Source: Lysobacter auxotrophicus (GTDB lineage: Bacteria > Pseudomonadota > Gammaproteobacteria > Xanthomonadales > Xanthomonadaceae). Taken from it: a stretch of 64,000 nucleotides of DNA. A program made the position numbers and the translations under genes. Positions 44,580 through 52,814 of the stretch are shown piece by piece. Numbering within the stretch: the stretch's first letter is position 1; each line of letters opens with the position of its first letter. A model generated the notes under the pieces. That model was not told the origin of the DNA and ran no database searches. It saw only the letters and a program-made list of their open reading frames with translations. The stretch lies in contig NZ_AP027041.1 of assembly GCF_027924565.1 (NCBI RefSeq), forward strand, positions 4,091,452 through 4,155,451. The letters are read 5' to 3'.

Positions 44580-44653
44580 GTAGCCCGGGTAAGGCGCAGC
44601 CGCACCCGGGAGTTCGGCCGGCGCCCCGGGTGCGCTGCGCTTACCCAGGCTAA
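44580..44653. repeat. GTAG-type REP pair
   Basis: GTAGCCCGGGTAAGGCGCAG ... GCGCTTACCCAGGCTA; slightly degenerate right copy (CCCAGGCTA for CCCGGGCTA), between the sulfotransferase-like gene start region and hrpB. Confidence 0.88.
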
Positions 44654-44677
44654 AACCGCAGGGCCTTCCCCGGGCAG

Positions 44678-47167
44678 CTACGTCCCGCGCGGCTTCGCCC
44701 GATGCGTCGCCGTCGCGCTCCACGGGTCGTCCGGCCACGGGTGTTTCGGGTAGCGGCCCTTCATTTCCTTCTTCACTTCCGGGTACGTGCGGTCCCAGAA
44801 GCCCTTCAGATCCTGGGTGATCTGCAGCGGCTTGCCTCCCGGCGACAGCAGGTGAAGCGTCAGCGGCACGCGGCCGTCGGCGATGCGCGGCGTGTCGGCG
44901 AGGCCGAACAGTTCCTGCAGTTTCACCGCCAGCACCGGCGCGACGGGCGCGCCGGCTTCGTCGTCGTAGGCGTATTCGATGCCGCGCTCCATGCCCGACG
45001 GCACCTGGATGCGCGTGGGCGCAAGCGCATCGATCTTCTGACGCATCGCCCACTGCGTCGTCGATTTGAGCGCCTCGCCGAAGGCCTGCTCGTCCAGCGC
45101 ATCCAGGCGCGTCTTTCCCGCGAGCGCAGGCTTCAACCAGTCGTCGAGCGACTCCAGCAATGCGGCGTCCGACAGATCGGGCAGTCCCTCCAGCTCCGGC
45201 ATCCACGCACGCAGGCAGCGCACCCGCGCACGCCATTGCTGCTGCGCGGGTGTCCACGGCAGCGCGCGCAGGCCGAGCTGGCGCACCGCATCGACCAGCG
45301 CGTCGGCGTAACGCGCGGGATCGGGTTTGGCGAGCGGTTTGCTCTCGATGACGATGCGGTCGAAGCGTGTTTCGCGAACGGCCGCGATCCCGCGCGTGTT
45401 CGCGTCCCACACCACGCGATCCTCGGTGACGAAACGCTGCGGGAAGTCCTCGCGCAGGCGCGCCTCGTCCAGCGGCGCGGCGCGCAGGACGCGCGCGTCG
45501 CGGGCTTCGTCGCGAAGCTCGCTCACCACGATCCAGCGCTCGCCGTAGAGCGTGGAATCGTCGTACAGTTTCACGCTCCGGCCGTTCGCGAGCTGGTAGC
45601 GATAGGGATCGCCGGAGTGCTGCCGCGCGATGCGATCCGGAAAGGCATGCAGCAGGACATCGCCCAGCTGGTGCGCGGGCGCGTCGGTGGGCGGTACGAG
45701 GTCCAGTCGCAGTCGGCGTCGCCATTGCTTCGCGGCCTGGTCGAGCGCCGCGAGCGACGAACGCGACGCATCCGCCGCGCCGCGTCCTGCGCGGAACGCG
45801 GCGAGCGCCTGCCAGCGTTCGGCCACCGAATCGCTGCGCGATCGCAACGGATCGCGTGCTTCGATCAGCGCGGCGAGATCGCACGCCAGCGCCTGTTCGC
45901 GTGGATCGCGCGGCGCGAGCAGCATCGCGGCAAGGCGCGGGTGCGTGCCCAACGCGAGCATGCGTCGGCCGAGCGGCGTGATCGAGCCGCCGTCGAGCGC
46001 GCCCAGGCGGTGCAGCAATTCGCGCGCCGCAGCGAGCGCGCCGGAAGGCGGCGCATCGACGAAGCGCAGGTCGGCGTCGCCCCATGCGGCGAGTTCGAGC
46101 GCCAGTCCCGCCAGTTCCACCTGCGCCAGCTCGGGGCGACGCTGCGGCTCCAGGCGCTGAGATTCGGGCCACAGGCGATACGCCCAGCCTTCGGCGACAC
46201 GGCCTGCGCGACCGGCGCGCTGGTCGGCCGAGGCCTGCGCGATGTTCACCACGTCCAGCCGCGCGAAGCCGCTGTTGGGGTCGTAGCGCGGCTCGCGCGC
46301 GAGGCCGGAGTCGATCACCACCCGCACGCCGGGCAACGTCACGCTGGATTCGGCGACGTTGGTGGCGAGCACGACGCGCCGGCGGCCGTCGGGATCGGGC
46401 TGCAGCACGCGCGTCTGCGCCTCCATCGGGAGCTCTCCGTGCAACGTGAGCACGTCGGCGGCCTGCGAAGGCGCCAGCAGCGATTCCACGCGCGAGATTT
46501 CGCGCTGCCCGGGCAGGAAGACCAGCACGTCGCCCGGATGCTGCGCGAGCGCGTGCTCCACCGCGCGGCGCGTCTGGTGCTCGGGCGCTTCGTCGCGACG
46601 CGACGCGAAATGCGTGATCGACACCGGATAGCTGCGGCCCGCGCTGCTCAGGCGCGGCGCGTCGAGGAAAGTCGCGAGCCGTTCGCCGTCGAGCGTGGCC
46701 GACATCACGACGATGCGCAGGTCCTCGCGCAGCCCGGCCTGCACGTCCAGCGCCAGCGCCAGGCCGAGGTCGGCGGAGAGATGGCGCTCGTGGAATTCGT
46801 CGAACAGCAGCGCGCCGACGCTTTCCAGCATCGGATCGTCCTGCAGCATGCGCGTGAGGATGCCTTCGGTGACGACCTCGATGCGCGTGGACGCGGACAC
46901 GCGGTTTTCGAACCGGATGCGGTAACCGATCGTGCCGCCCACGTCCTCGCCGCGCTGGCGCGCCATGAAGTGCGCCGCGGCGCGCGCGGCCACGCGGCGC
47001 GGTTCGAGCATCACGATCTTCCGTCCCGCCAGCCATGGCGCGTCCAGCAGCGCCGGCGGCACCTGCGTGGTCTTGCCCGCGCCGGGCGGCGCTTCGAGGA
47101 CCAGGCGCGGGTGTTCGGCGAGGCTGGCGCGGATCTGCGGCAGCAGGGGGTCGATGGGGAACGGCAT
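44678..47167 (-). CDS. hrpB: ATP-dependent helicase HrpB
   Basis: DEAH-family RNA helicase of the HrpB group. The 829 residues compare with about 809 in E. coli. Walker A is APPGAGKT at 26-33, the DEAH-like box is DEFH at 123-126, followed by SATLDGERL, HGELPMEAQ, TNVAESSVTLPGV and QRAGRAGRV. The C-terminal HrpB-specific region ends KKEMKGRYPKHPWPDDPW. The ATG at 47167 aligns with the family start; an ATG at 47218 is upstream of a CATAAT-like promoter element shared with divergent tatD. Longer frames to 48568 run antisense through tatD. Confidence 0.92.
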   Translation of the reverse strand: MPFPIDPLLPQIRASLAEHPRLVLEAPPGAGKTTQVPPALLDAPWLAGRKIVMLEPRRVAARAAAHFMARQRGEDVGGTIGYRIRFENRVSASTRIEVVTEGILTRMLQDDPMLESVGALLFDEFHERHLSADLGLALALDVQAGLREDLRIVVMSATLDGERLATFLDAPRLSSAGRSYPVSITHFASRRDEAPEHQTRRAVEHALAQHPGDVLVFLPGQREISRVESLLAPSQAADVLTLHGELPMEAQTRVLQPDPDGRRRVVLATNVAESSVTLPGVRVVIDSGLAREPRYDPNSGFARLDVVNIAQASADQRAGRAGRVAEGWAYRLWPESQRLEPQRRPELAQVELAGLALELAAWGDADLRFVDAPPSGALAAARELLHRLGALDGGSITPLGRRMLALGTHPRLAAMLLAPRDPREQALACDLAALIEARDPLRSRSDSVAERWQALAAFRAGRGAADASRSSLAALDQAAKQWRRRLRLDLVPPTDAPAHQLGDVLLHAFPDRIARQHSGDPYRYQLANGRSVKLYDDSTLYGERWIVVSELRDEARDARVLRAAPLDEARLREDFPQRFVTEDRVVWDANTRGIAAVRETRFDRIVIESKPLAKPDPARYADALVDAVRQLGLRALPWTPAQQQWRARVRCLRAWMPELEGLPDLSDAALLESLDDWLKPALAGKTRLDALDEQAFGEALKSTTQWAMRQKIDALAPTRIQVPSGMERGIEYAYDDEAGAPVAPVLAVKLQELFGLADTPRIADGRVPLTLHLLSPGGKPLQITQDLKGFWDRTYPEVKKEMKGRYPKHPWPDDPWSATATHRAKPRGT

Positions 47168-47204
47168 GGGAATCGGGAAGGAGAACGGGGAATCGTCGGC
47201 CCGC

Positions 47205-47235
47205 GACGTCGTGGGCATTATGCTTTTCCCATCCT
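47205..47235. promoter_or_regulatory. Putative divergent promoter region of hrpB and tatD
   Basis: The centre reads GCATTATGCTTTTCCC, an AT-rich patch giving TATGCT on the plus strand and CATAAT on the minus strand. It lies about 20-35 bases before the tatD GTG and about 40-50 before the hrpB ATG. Confidence 0.4.
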
Positions 47236-47257
47236 CTGTTCCCCATTGCCCATTCCC

Positions 47258-48052
47258 GTGCAGTTGATCGACATCGGCGCCAACCTCACCCACGACTCCT
47301 TCGACCACGACCGCGACGCCGTGCTCGCACGCGCCCGCGACGCCGGCGTGGCGCAGATGGTGATCACCGGCGCCAGCCGCGAGCATTCGCCACTGGCGCT
47401 GAAGCTGGCGAAGCAGCACCCGGGCGAGCTGTTCGCCACCGCGGGCGTGCATCCACACCACGCGAGCGAGTACACCGCCGAGTGCGATGCGCAGATGCGC
47501 GAGCTGCACACGCACGGCGAAGTGGTCGCGGTCGGCGAATGCGGGCTCGACTATTTCCGCGATTTCTCGCCGCGCCCGGCGCAGCGGCGTGCGTTCGAGA
47601 TGCAGCTGCAGATTGCCGCCGAAACCGGCAAGCCGCTGTTCCTGCACCAGCGAGACGCGCATGCGGATTTCATGTCGGTGATGCGCAATTTCGACGGGCG
47701 CCTCGGCCCGGCCGTGGTGCACTGCTTCACCGGCACGCGCGAGGAGATGTTCGATTACCTCGACCGCGACTGGCATATCGGCATCACCGGCTGGCTGTGC
47801 GATGAGCGCCGCGGCCAGCACCTGCGCGAGCTGGTGCGCCACATTCCGGCGAACCGGTTGATGATCGAGACCGATGCGCCCTACCTGCTGCCGCGCACGA
47901 TCAAGCCGGCGCCGTCGCATCGCCGCAACGAGCCGATGTTCCTGGCGCACATCGTCGAGGAGCTGGCGCGCGATCGCGGCGAGGACGTGGCGACCACCGC
48001 GGCGGCCACGACGGCGACGGCGCGGGCCTTCTTCCGCCTGCCTGGGCGTTGA
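47258..48052 (+). CDS. tatD: TatD family deoxyribonuclease/metallohydrolase
   Basis: A 264-residue TIM-barrel metallohydrolase, close to the 260 of E. coli TatD, which acts as 3'-5' exonuclease on DNA and RNA. The motif FDIGANLT seen in TatD proper (rather than DSHCHLD of YcfH/YjjV) is matched by LIDIGANLTHDSF. Metal-site segments are GVHPHHA, VGECGLDYFRDFS, LFLHQRDAH, VVHCFTGT and IETDAPYLLP. The start is GTG at 47258. It is divergent from hrpB across about 90 bp. Confidence 0.9.
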   Translation: MQLIDIGANLTHDSFDHDRDAVLARARDAGVAQMVITGASREHSPLALKLAKQHPGELFATAGVHPHHASEYTAECDAQMRELHTHGEVVAVGECGLDYFRDFSPRPAQRRAFEMQLQIAAETGKPLFLHQRDAHADFMSVMRNFDGRLGPAVVHCFTGTREEMFDYLDRDWHIGITGWLCDERRGQHLRELVRHIPANRLMIETDAPYLLPRTIKPAPSHRRNEPMFLAHIVEELARDRGEDVATTAAATTATARAFFRLPGR

Positions 48053-48133
48053 TGCGGCGGGCGACCTGTGGCGCGGGGCCGACGCGGCGCTCGCGTACCG
48101 TATGGGGTAACGGGTGATGCTCCCATTGCGCCG

Positions 48134-48454
48134 ATGACCTGCCCGGATCCGCCCCTGCTGGCGTTCGACGACATCACGCTCGACCTGAACGGGCGTCGCC
48201 TGCTGCGGGCGGGCGAGGAGCAGCCACTGGACCCGCGCGCCTTCGCCGTGCTCTGCCTGCTGGCGCGTTCGCCCGGGCAGGTGTTCTCGCCGGAGGAAAT
48301 CCTCGACGAGGTCTGGGGTCACCACGACGTACCGCCCGGCGCCGTGGGGCAGATCGTTTCCGTGCTCCGGCAGGCGCTCGGCGACGACGCGCGCGCGCCG
48401 CGCTATCTGCACGCGCTGCCGGGGTATGGGTACCGGTTCGATCGGCCGGGGTAA
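48134..48454 (+). CDS. Stand-alone winged-helix DNA-binding protein (OmpR/CadC type)
   Basis: A 106-residue protein that is essentially only a Trans_reg_C winged-helix domain: LAFDDITLDLNGRRLL, LDPRAFAVLCLLARSPGQVFS, ILDEVWG, VGQIVSVLRQALGDDARAPRYL and HALPGYGYRF. In OmpR regulators and CadC-like proteins this fold is fused to a receiver or to a membrane sensor; neither is present here and the stop lies 11 codons after the wing hairpin. It may be a truncated CadC-like gene or a small free-standing regulator. The ATG at 48134 is preferred over 48068. Confidence 0.75.
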   Translation: MTCPDPPLLAFDDITLDLNGRRLLRAGEEQPLDPRAFAVLCLLARSPGQVFSPEEILDEVWGHHDVPPGAVGQIVSVLRQALGDDARAPRYLHALPGYGYRFDRPG

Positions 48455-48542
48455 GCCGCTGCAGTTGCGGAGGTTCGCGAGCAGAGTGGTTTTTCTACGG
48501 TGCGGCCAGGGTACGTAGCCCCACGCGACGAAGGTGGCTTTT

Positions 48543-48658
48543 GTAGCCCGGGTAAGGCGCAGCCGCACCCGGGGCTTCCGCTCCAGTGACGCTGTCCCGG
48601 GTGCGCTTCGCTTACCCGGGCTACAACGGCCAAGGACGTTTCGCTCACCCCGGCTACA
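48543..48658. repeat. GTAG-type REP cluster (three copies)
   Basis: GTAGCCCGGGTAAGGCGCAG at 48543, inverted copy ending CCCGGGCTAC at 48624, and a third degenerate inverted copy ending CACCCCGGCTAC at 48657. It lies between the winged-helix gene and panE, which are convergent. Confidence 0.88.
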
Positions 48659-48673
48659 AGAACGCCTTGTGGA

Positions 48674-49615
48674 TCAGGTCGCCGTGCGGCCGGCTTCGTA
48701 CGCCTGCAGATGCACCCACGCTGCCGCCAGCGCGGCGGCTTCCATCCCGGCGGCCCGCGCCCGCAGGAACATGTCGCCGACGATCTGCATCGCCTCGACC
48801 GCCTGTCCGGCTTCCAGATCGCGCAGCATCGACGCCTTAAGCGGCGAACCCGGCGCGGTGAGCGTGCCCAGCGCCGTCTGCTGCGCCTGCGCGTCGATCG
48901 GCTCACCTTGGGCCTGCGCGACGGCGAGGCACTCGGCATACAGCGCGCGGACGAACGCGTCGCCGCCCTGCGCCGCGACGATCCGCCCGACCGGTGCGCG
49001 CATCAGGCACGTCGCGGCGGCGAGCGTGGCGAGGAAGGTGAATTTGGTCCACTGCTCGCGCGCGATGCGCAGCGAACGCACGTGGTCGATGCTCGCCTGC
49101 GCGCATAGCGCCGCGAATTCCGCGGTGCGGCGGCTGTCGATCGGCTCGACGCGTTCGCCGAACGTGATCGACGCCGGCTGGCCGAGATGGCGCACCTCGC
49201 CGTCGGCGCCCTTCATCGCACTGATGAAGCACAGTCCGCCGACCACGCGCCGCGCGCCGAAGCGTTCGTCCAGCGGCGCGTAATGGCGCAGGCCATTGAG
49301 GATCGGCAGCACCCACGTGTTCTCGCCGACCGCGGGCGCGATGGCGTCCATCGAGCTGTCGAGGTCGTAGGCCTTGCAGCTCAGCAGCACCATGTCGAAC
49401 GGGTTCGCCTGCGCGAGCGCGGGCAAGGCGTCCGCCGTGACGTGCGCCACCGGGAAATCGGCATCGCCGAGCGGACTGCGGATCTGCAGGCCGCGCGCTT
49501 CGAGCTGCGCCGCACGCGCGGGACGCACGAGGAAGGTCACGTCCGCGCCCGATTGCGCGAGGCGCCCGCCGAAGTAACCGCCGGTGCCGCCGGCGCCGAG
49601 CACGAGGATGCGCAT
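48674..49615 (-). CDS. panE: 2-dehydropantoate 2-reductase
   Basis: NADPH-dependent reduction of ketopantoate to pantoate in the pantothenate/CoA pathway. The 313 residues contain the Rossmann motif VLGAGGTGGYFGGRLA at 4-19, LSCKAYDLDS and ILNGLRHYAPLDERF. The C-terminal domain has the catalytic-type Lys in EQWTKFTFLATLAA. Some PanE-like paralogues act on other 2-oxo acids, so the exact substrate is likely but not proven. The gene starts by a one-base TGATG overlap with the ABC permease stop, an unusual operon partner. Confidence 0.85.
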   Translation of the reverse strand: MRILVLGAGGTGGYFGGRLAQSGADVTFLVRPARAAQLEARGLQIRSPLGDADFPVAHVTADALPALAQANPFDMVLLSCKAYDLDSSMDAIAPAVGENTWVLPILNGLRHYAPLDERFGARRVVGGLCFISAMKGADGEVRHLGQPASITFGERVEPIDSRRTAEFAALCAQASIDHVRSLRIAREQWTKFTFLATLAAATCLMRAPVGRIVAAQGGDAFVRALYAECLAVAQAQGEPIDAQAQQTALGTLTAPGSPLKASMLRDLEAGQAVEAMQIVGDMFLRARAAGMEAAALAAAWVHLQAYEAGRTAT

Positions 49616-50421
49616 CAGCTGCGTAGTCCGACGCCGCGCTTGAGCAGCCACAGGCCCAGGCTCGCCAGTGCGACGACGAAGCCCAGCATCAGCGCGTACG
49701 CCACCCACACCGGCACGTCGGACACGCCGAGCAGCCCGTAGCGGAACGCGTTGACCATGTAGAAGATCGGGTTCGCATGCGTCATCGCCTCTGCCCACGG
49801 CGGCAGCAGCTTCACCGAGTAGAACACGCCGCCCAGGTACGTCAGCGGCGTGAGGATGAAGGTCGGCACGATCGCGATGTCGTCGAATTTCTTCGCGTAC
49901 ACCGCGTTGACGAAGCCGGCCAGCGAGAAGATCGTCGCGCCCAGGATCACGGTGGTGAGCGTGATCAACGGGTGCGGCATGCGCACCTTGGTGAACAGCA
50001 TCGCGATGACGAGCACGATCGCGCCCACCATCAGCCCGCGCAGCACGGCGCCGGCGACGTAACCGGTGAGGATCACCCAGCTCGGCATCGGGCTGACCAG
50101 CAGTTCCTCGACGTGGCGGCCGAACTTCGCGCCGAAGAACGACGACGAGATGTTGCCGTAGCTGTTCTGGATCACGCTCATCATCACCAGGCCCGGCACG
50201 ATGAAATCCATGTACTTGATGCCGTCCATCATGCCCACGCGCGAGCCGATCAGGCCGCCGAAGATCAGGAAGTACAGCGTCATGGTGATCGCCGGCGGCA
50301 CCAGCGTCTGGCCCCAGATGCGCAGGATGCGGTTCACTTCGCGGCGCACGATGGTGCCGAGCGCGACGAAGTTGCGCTGCGTGGGGGACAGTTCGAGGTT
50401 GGTCTGCGTCATGTCGTTCAT
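49615..50421 (-). CDS. ABC-2 type transporter permease
   Basis: A 268-residue inner-membrane permease of the ABC-2 family with six hydrophobic segments: starting after VRREVNRILRIWGQTLVPP, then MDFIVPGLVMMSVIQNSYGN, FGRHVEELLVSPMP, and others. The sequence SSSFFGAKFGRHVEELLVSP is the conserved ABC-2 coupling loop. It works with the ATPase whose stop overlaps its start by 4 bp. Such exporters move lipids, polysaccharides or drugs; the substrate is unknown. panE is coupled downstream. Confidence 0.9.
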   Translation of the reverse strand: MNDMTQTNLELSPTQRNFVALGTIVRREVNRILRIWGQTLVPPAITMTLYFLIFGGLIGSRVGMMDGIKYMDFIVPGLVMMSVIQNSYGNISSSFFGAKFGRHVEELLVSPMPSWVILTGYVAGAVLRGLMVGAIVLVIAMLFTKVRMPHPLITLTTVILGATIFSLAGFVNAVYAKKFDDIAIVPTFILTPLTYLGGVFYSVKLLPPWAEAMTHANPIFYMVNAFRYGLLGVSDVPVWVAYALMLGFVVALASLGLWLLKRGVGLRS

Positions 50422-51425
50422 GCCACCTGCTCCGGCGGCGTCTGCGCCGTGCCGTCCTGTGCGTTCTCGCCGGTGAGGCGGACGAAGAGTTCTTCCAGCC
50501 GGTTCGATTTCGTGCGCATCGAACGCACGCGGATGCCGGCATCGCCCAACGCGGCGAACACGCGGTTGAGGTCCATCGCGCGCGGCATCTCGATGTCGAG
50601 CGTGTGGTCGTCGCTCGCGGTGAGCGTGGTGCCTTCGATCGCCGGCAGCTGCGCCGGCAACGTGCCGTCGATGTCGAGCAGGAAGCCTTCCACGTCGAGC
50701 TTGGCGAGCAGCGCCTTCATCGGGCCCTGTTCGACGATGCGGCCGCGATCGATGATCGCGAGGTTGCGGCACAGGCTCTCGGCTTCTTCCAGGTAATGCG
50801 TGGTGAGGATGATCGTCGTGCCAGCGGCGTTGATTTCCTTCAGCGTCTTCCACATGCCACGGCGGATCTCGATGTCCACGCCGGCGGTGGGTTCGTCGAG
50901 GATGAGCAGTCTGGGCTGCGTCATCATCGCGCGGGCGATCATCAACCGGCGCTTCATGCCGCCGGAGAGCGTGCGGCTCATCACCGTCGCCTTCTCCCAC
51001 AGGTGCGCGCGCTTGAGTTCCACTTCGGCGCGCTTCAACGCCTCCTCGCGCGGCACGCCGTAGAAGCCGGCGTAGTTGACGAGGATGTCGACGGGCTTCT
51101 CGAACATGTTGAAGTTCAGTTCCTGCGGCACCAGGCCGATCAGCCGCATCGCGGCGTCGCGGTGGCGCTGCAGGTCGACGCCGAAGATCGACACGGAACC
51201 TTCGCTGAGGTTCACCAGCGAGCTGACGATGCCGATCAGCGTGCTCTTGCCGGCGCCGTTGGGGCCCAGCAGCGCAAAGAAGTCGCCGGGCGCGACGTCG
51301 AGCGAGACGCCCTTGAGCGCCTGCACCTTGTTGTCGTAGGTCTTGCGCAGCTCGCGCACGGACAGGGCGGGAGCGGCGTGTGCCGCCTGCGGGGAAGCGG
51401 ACGGGAATGCGTTTGCCGGGGTCAT
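50418..51425 (-). CDS. ABC-2 type transporter ATP-binding protein
   Basis: A 335-residue ATPase. Walker A is GPNGAGKS at 54-61, the Q-loop VPQELNFNMF, the signature LSGGMKRR, Walker B LLILDEPTAGVD, and the switch His in LTTHYLEEAES. An extra C-terminal domain (about 230-325) follows, as in polysaccharide/drug-type ABC-2 ATPases. The ATG at 51425 is preferred over the longer frame to 51503. The permease gene follows with a 4-bp overlap. It is divergent from the flavoprotein gene across about 115 bp. Confidence 0.92.
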   Translation of the reverse strand: MTPANAFPSASPQAAHAAPALSVRELRKTYDNKVQALKGVSLDVAPGDFFALLGPNGAGKSTLIGIVSSLVNLSEGSVSIFGVDLQRHRDAAMRLIGLVPQELNFNMFEKPVDILVNYAGFYGVPREEALKRAEVELKRAHLWEKATVMSRTLSGGMKRRLMIARAMMTQPRLLILDEPTAGVDIEIRRGMWKTLKEINAAGTTIILTTHYLEEAESLCRNLAIIDRGRIVEQGPMKALLAKLDVEGFLLDIDGTLPAQLPAIEGTTLTASDDHTLDIEMPRAMDLNRVFAALGDAGIRVRSMRTKSNRLEELFVRLTGENAQDGTAQTPPEQVA

Positions 51426-51541
51426 CGGTGAAGGCCTGCGCCGCGGCCTCGCGGCGATAGACGGTAGTATAGGCGCCCGCGTGTGGGCGCTCCGGCCACA
51501 CACTGTTGCATCACGATCGCCGTTTCACGACCGGTACCGCC

Positions 51542-52309
51542 GTGGCCATCCAGCACTTCCCGCTCAAGCTCGTTTCCCGCCGCATGCTGGCCCCAAGCGT
51601 GGGCCATTACACCTTCGTGCGCGATGACGGCCAGCCGCTGGATTTCATCCCTGGGCAGTTCATCCAGGTGCATTTCACGTATGCCGACGGCACGGCGACC
51701 AAGCGCAGCTATTCGCTGGCGACCATCCACGACCACGCGCTGGGCCCGGGCGAAGCGGTGGAAATCGCCGTGAGCTACGTGCCCGGCGGCGCGGCGACGG
51801 CGTTGTTCGAAGGTCTGGAGGATGGCGGCCACGTGGACGCAAGCGGTCCGTTCGGCCGGTTCTGCCTGATGCCGCAGGACGCGAACGCGCGTTACCTGCT
51901 CATCGCGACCGGCACCGGCGTCACGCCGTATCGCGCGATGTTGCCGCAGCTGGAAGCGCTGATCCGCGAACGCGGCGTGCGCGTGGTGCTGCTGTTCGGC
52001 GCGCGCAACCCGGAAGAATTGCTGTACGGCGACGAGTTCCGCGCGTTCGCCAGCCGGTATCCGGAGAATTTCCGCTTCGTCCCGTGCTTCTCGCGCGAGC
52101 TGCCGGCAGCCGATTCGCCGCACGCGCACGCCGATGTTCGACACGGTTACGTGCAGCAGTTCCTCGACGAGTTCGCACCGGATGCGACCGGCGACATCGC
52201 CTACCTGTGCGGCAATCCGAACATGGTCGACGCGTGTTTCGACGCGCTGAAGGGCTATGGACTGCCGGTGCCGCAGGTGCGACGCGAGAAGTATGTGAGC
52301 AGCAAGTAG
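51542..52309 (+). CDS. Ferredoxin-NADP reductase-like flavoprotein
   Basis: A 255-residue FAD/NAD(P)-binding oxidoreductase of the ferredoxin-reductase superfamily. FAD contact RSYSLA is at about 58-63, the pyrophosphate-binding GTGVTPYRAM near 132, NADP region LFGARNPEEL, and the C-terminal CGNPNMVDACFDAL. It lacks a ferredoxin domain, so it likely passes electrons between NADPH and a separate ferredoxin or flavodoxin. The start GTG at 51542 is preferred; a TTG at 51506 would add 12 residues. It is divergent from the ABC ATPase. Confidence 0.85.
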   Translation: MAIQHFPLKLVSRRMLAPSVGHYTFVRDDGQPLDFIPGQFIQVHFTYADGTATKRSYSLATIHDHALGPGEAVEIAVSYVPGGAATALFEGLEDGGHVDASGPFGRFCLMPQDANARYLLIATGTGVTPYRAMLPQLEALIRERGVRVVLLFGARNPEELLYGDEFRAFASRYPENFRFVPCFSRELPAADSPHAHADVRHGYVQQFLDEFAPDATGDIAYLCGNPNMVDACFDALKGYGLPVPQVRREKYVSSK

Positions 52310-52814
52310 TTCTGGGCTGCGGAACAGGTAGCGTCGAAGCACTCACTTTCGGCCAACCACCTGGCCGTCATTCCAGCGAAAGCTGGAACCCATTTTGCTG
52401 TTGCTCCTGCTCCTGCTCTTGCCGCTTCGCTCCGCTCTTGATCGTGCGCGCGTTTGTAGCCCGGGTAAGCGAAGCGCACCCGGGTCGGAGAATTGAACGC
52501 GTCCCCGGGTGCGCTTCGCTTACCCGGGCTACAAGAGCTGCAAGCAAGCCGTTTCCAGCTTTCACCGGAACCACGGTGGGTCGTTCACCGGCGCTGCGCG
52601 ACTGGACGTCACGGGCCTGGGTCCCGGCTTTCGCCGGGATGACGGTGATGTGGCTTGCGCGATGAGCGAGGCCGCGGCCGACACGTCGACCCGAGCCGCC
52701 GTCGCCCACCTCCAACTGCACGACGCACCCCCCGCGATCCGCCAACCCGCGTGCAATCCAACGCCCCTTTCCCTCTGGCATGCTGGCGACTTCCACGTCG
52801 GACGAGGGACCCCG
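52310..52814. repeat. Gene-free REP mosaic upstream of the lipoprotein peptidase
   Basis: No gene is supported. It contains a type A hairpin (52366-52394), an imperfect hexanucleotide stretch with repeated GCTCCT (about 52394-52440), a complete GTAG-type pair (52456-52533) and a degraded type A plus inverted type B composite (52558-52650). The following 160 bp up to the peptidase ATG contain its promoter region, with no strong elements obvious by eye. Confidence 0.8.

Noticed and set aside
44702..48052. A 1116-residue plus-strand frame running into tatD
   Set aside because: All of it upstream of 47258 is antisense to hrpB, whose helicase motifs are intact; only the tatD part is a gene.
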